Assembly: GCA_905213325.1 (NCBI GenBank)
Contig: CAJMHW010000018.1
Span: forward strand, 1 to 40,702
Reading direction: 5' to 3'
DNA from: Collinsella aerofaciens
GTDB taxonomy: Bacteria; Actinomycetota; Coriobacteriia; Coriobacteriales; Coriobacteriaceae
Length of the DNA stretch: 40,702 nucleotides
Shown here: positions 40,401 through 40,702 of the stretch, in pieces
Position numbering within the stretch: the first letter of the stretch is position 1
How the letters are laid out: each line of letters begins with the position of its first letter
Program-made: the position numbers and the translations under genes
Notes under the pieces: generated by a model
Database searches by the model: none
The model's input: the letters and a program-made list of their open reading frames with translations, nothing else
What the model was told of the DNA's origin: nothing

Positions 40401-40702
40401 AACTTCTCTATATATAAGAACGCTTGGCGAACAAAACCTGCCTTTTACCGACGGGAAACAAATAGCTGATGCCTTTGGAGTAAAGTAGCGCTCCAGAGAT
40501 GACCGATGTCTCAACACTCATAAAACAGCTGGTCATCGCCAATATCAGAAGCCAATGCTTCAGTTTTAACCCCAGTGATGCGACTGAGGGATCTATTTAT
40601 TTGTGAACAAAATATGGAGTGCGCGATTCCCGCCCCCGGGGGCCCTCCGGTCTGGCAATATATCTCCTTGCCGCGCGGCCCGGTGGAACCGGATGAGCCG
40701 CG
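40401..40702. other. AT-richer tail after the tRNA-Lys repeats
   Basis: Positions 40401-40620 are AT-richer than the rest and carry no gene I can support. From about 40620 composition returns to GC-rich, with a CCCCCGGGGG palindrome near 40637. Frames opening at 40602 (GTG) and 40614 (ATG) run to the window end, but neither has a ribosome-binding site. Confidence 0.4.

Noticed and set aside
40089..40517. Minus-strand frames over tRNA-Lys with peptides such as GFEPWTLG or VRTLDLG
   Set aside because: These are the well-known false proteins read from the antisense strand of tRNA genes.
40602..40702. Partial genes running off the right edge
   Set aside because: Two frames are open for only about 30 codons, in GC-rich sequence, without a ribosome-binding site or a recognisable motif.

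Overview
The window looks like the replication-origin region of a high-GC actinobacterium of the class Coriobacteriia, most likely Collinsella or a close relative. This rests on the gene order (gyrA-gyrB-dciA-recF-dnaN-dnaA on one side of the origin, rpmH-rnpA-yidD-yidC-khpB-rsmG-parA-parB on the other), GC-rich codon use and many GTG starts. The genus is inferred from protein style; no database was searched.

Layout. From 1 to 11.2 kb everything reads leftward: gyrA, gyrB, a DUF721/DciA-like gene, recF, dnaN, dnaA, and a gene for a GHKL-ATPase plus winged-helix protein directly upstream of dnaA. The strand switch at 11.2-11.5 kb carries repeated DnaA-box-like sequences, and the dnaA-dnaN spacer carries another copy plus an AT-rich DnaA-trio-like run, so oriC looks bipartite. 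From 11.5 to 16.6 kb the genes read rightward: rpmH, rnpA, yidD, yidC, khpB, rsmG, three perfect parS sites at exact 39-bp spacing, parA, parB and a small membrane-protein gene. The rsmG-parAB block is visibly more AT-rich than its neighbours.

From 16.7 to 30.8 kb there is rlmN (leftward), ddl and an exonuclease-DinG helicase (rightward), two overlapping WYL regulators (leftward), an unusual membrane M28-like protein with a very long acidic insertion, a small membrane protein, and a large LPXTG adhesin with a thioester domain (leftward). From 31 kb to the end lie tRNA-Gly(CCC), purB, a TSCPD protein with a Tat lipoprotein, a two-component system, purC, a membrane protein, an M29 aminopeptidase and tRNA-Lys(TTT).

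The most unusual structure is the pair of GC-rich, hairpin-dense elements immediately downstream of the two tRNA genes. Each begins with a T-arm-like sequence, shares a similar body, and ends with a near-copy of the 3' end of the tRNA gene it follows. At tRNA-Gly the 3' end recurs three more times, in part as a 130-bp tandem repeat. They look like a family of tRNA-tail-associated elements. Other points of interest are a divergent DnaA recognition motif that fits the divergent box sequence, the ATPase-winged-helix gene upstream of dnaA, the probably inactive M28 protein, and a tyrosine at the quinolone-critical serine position of GyrA.
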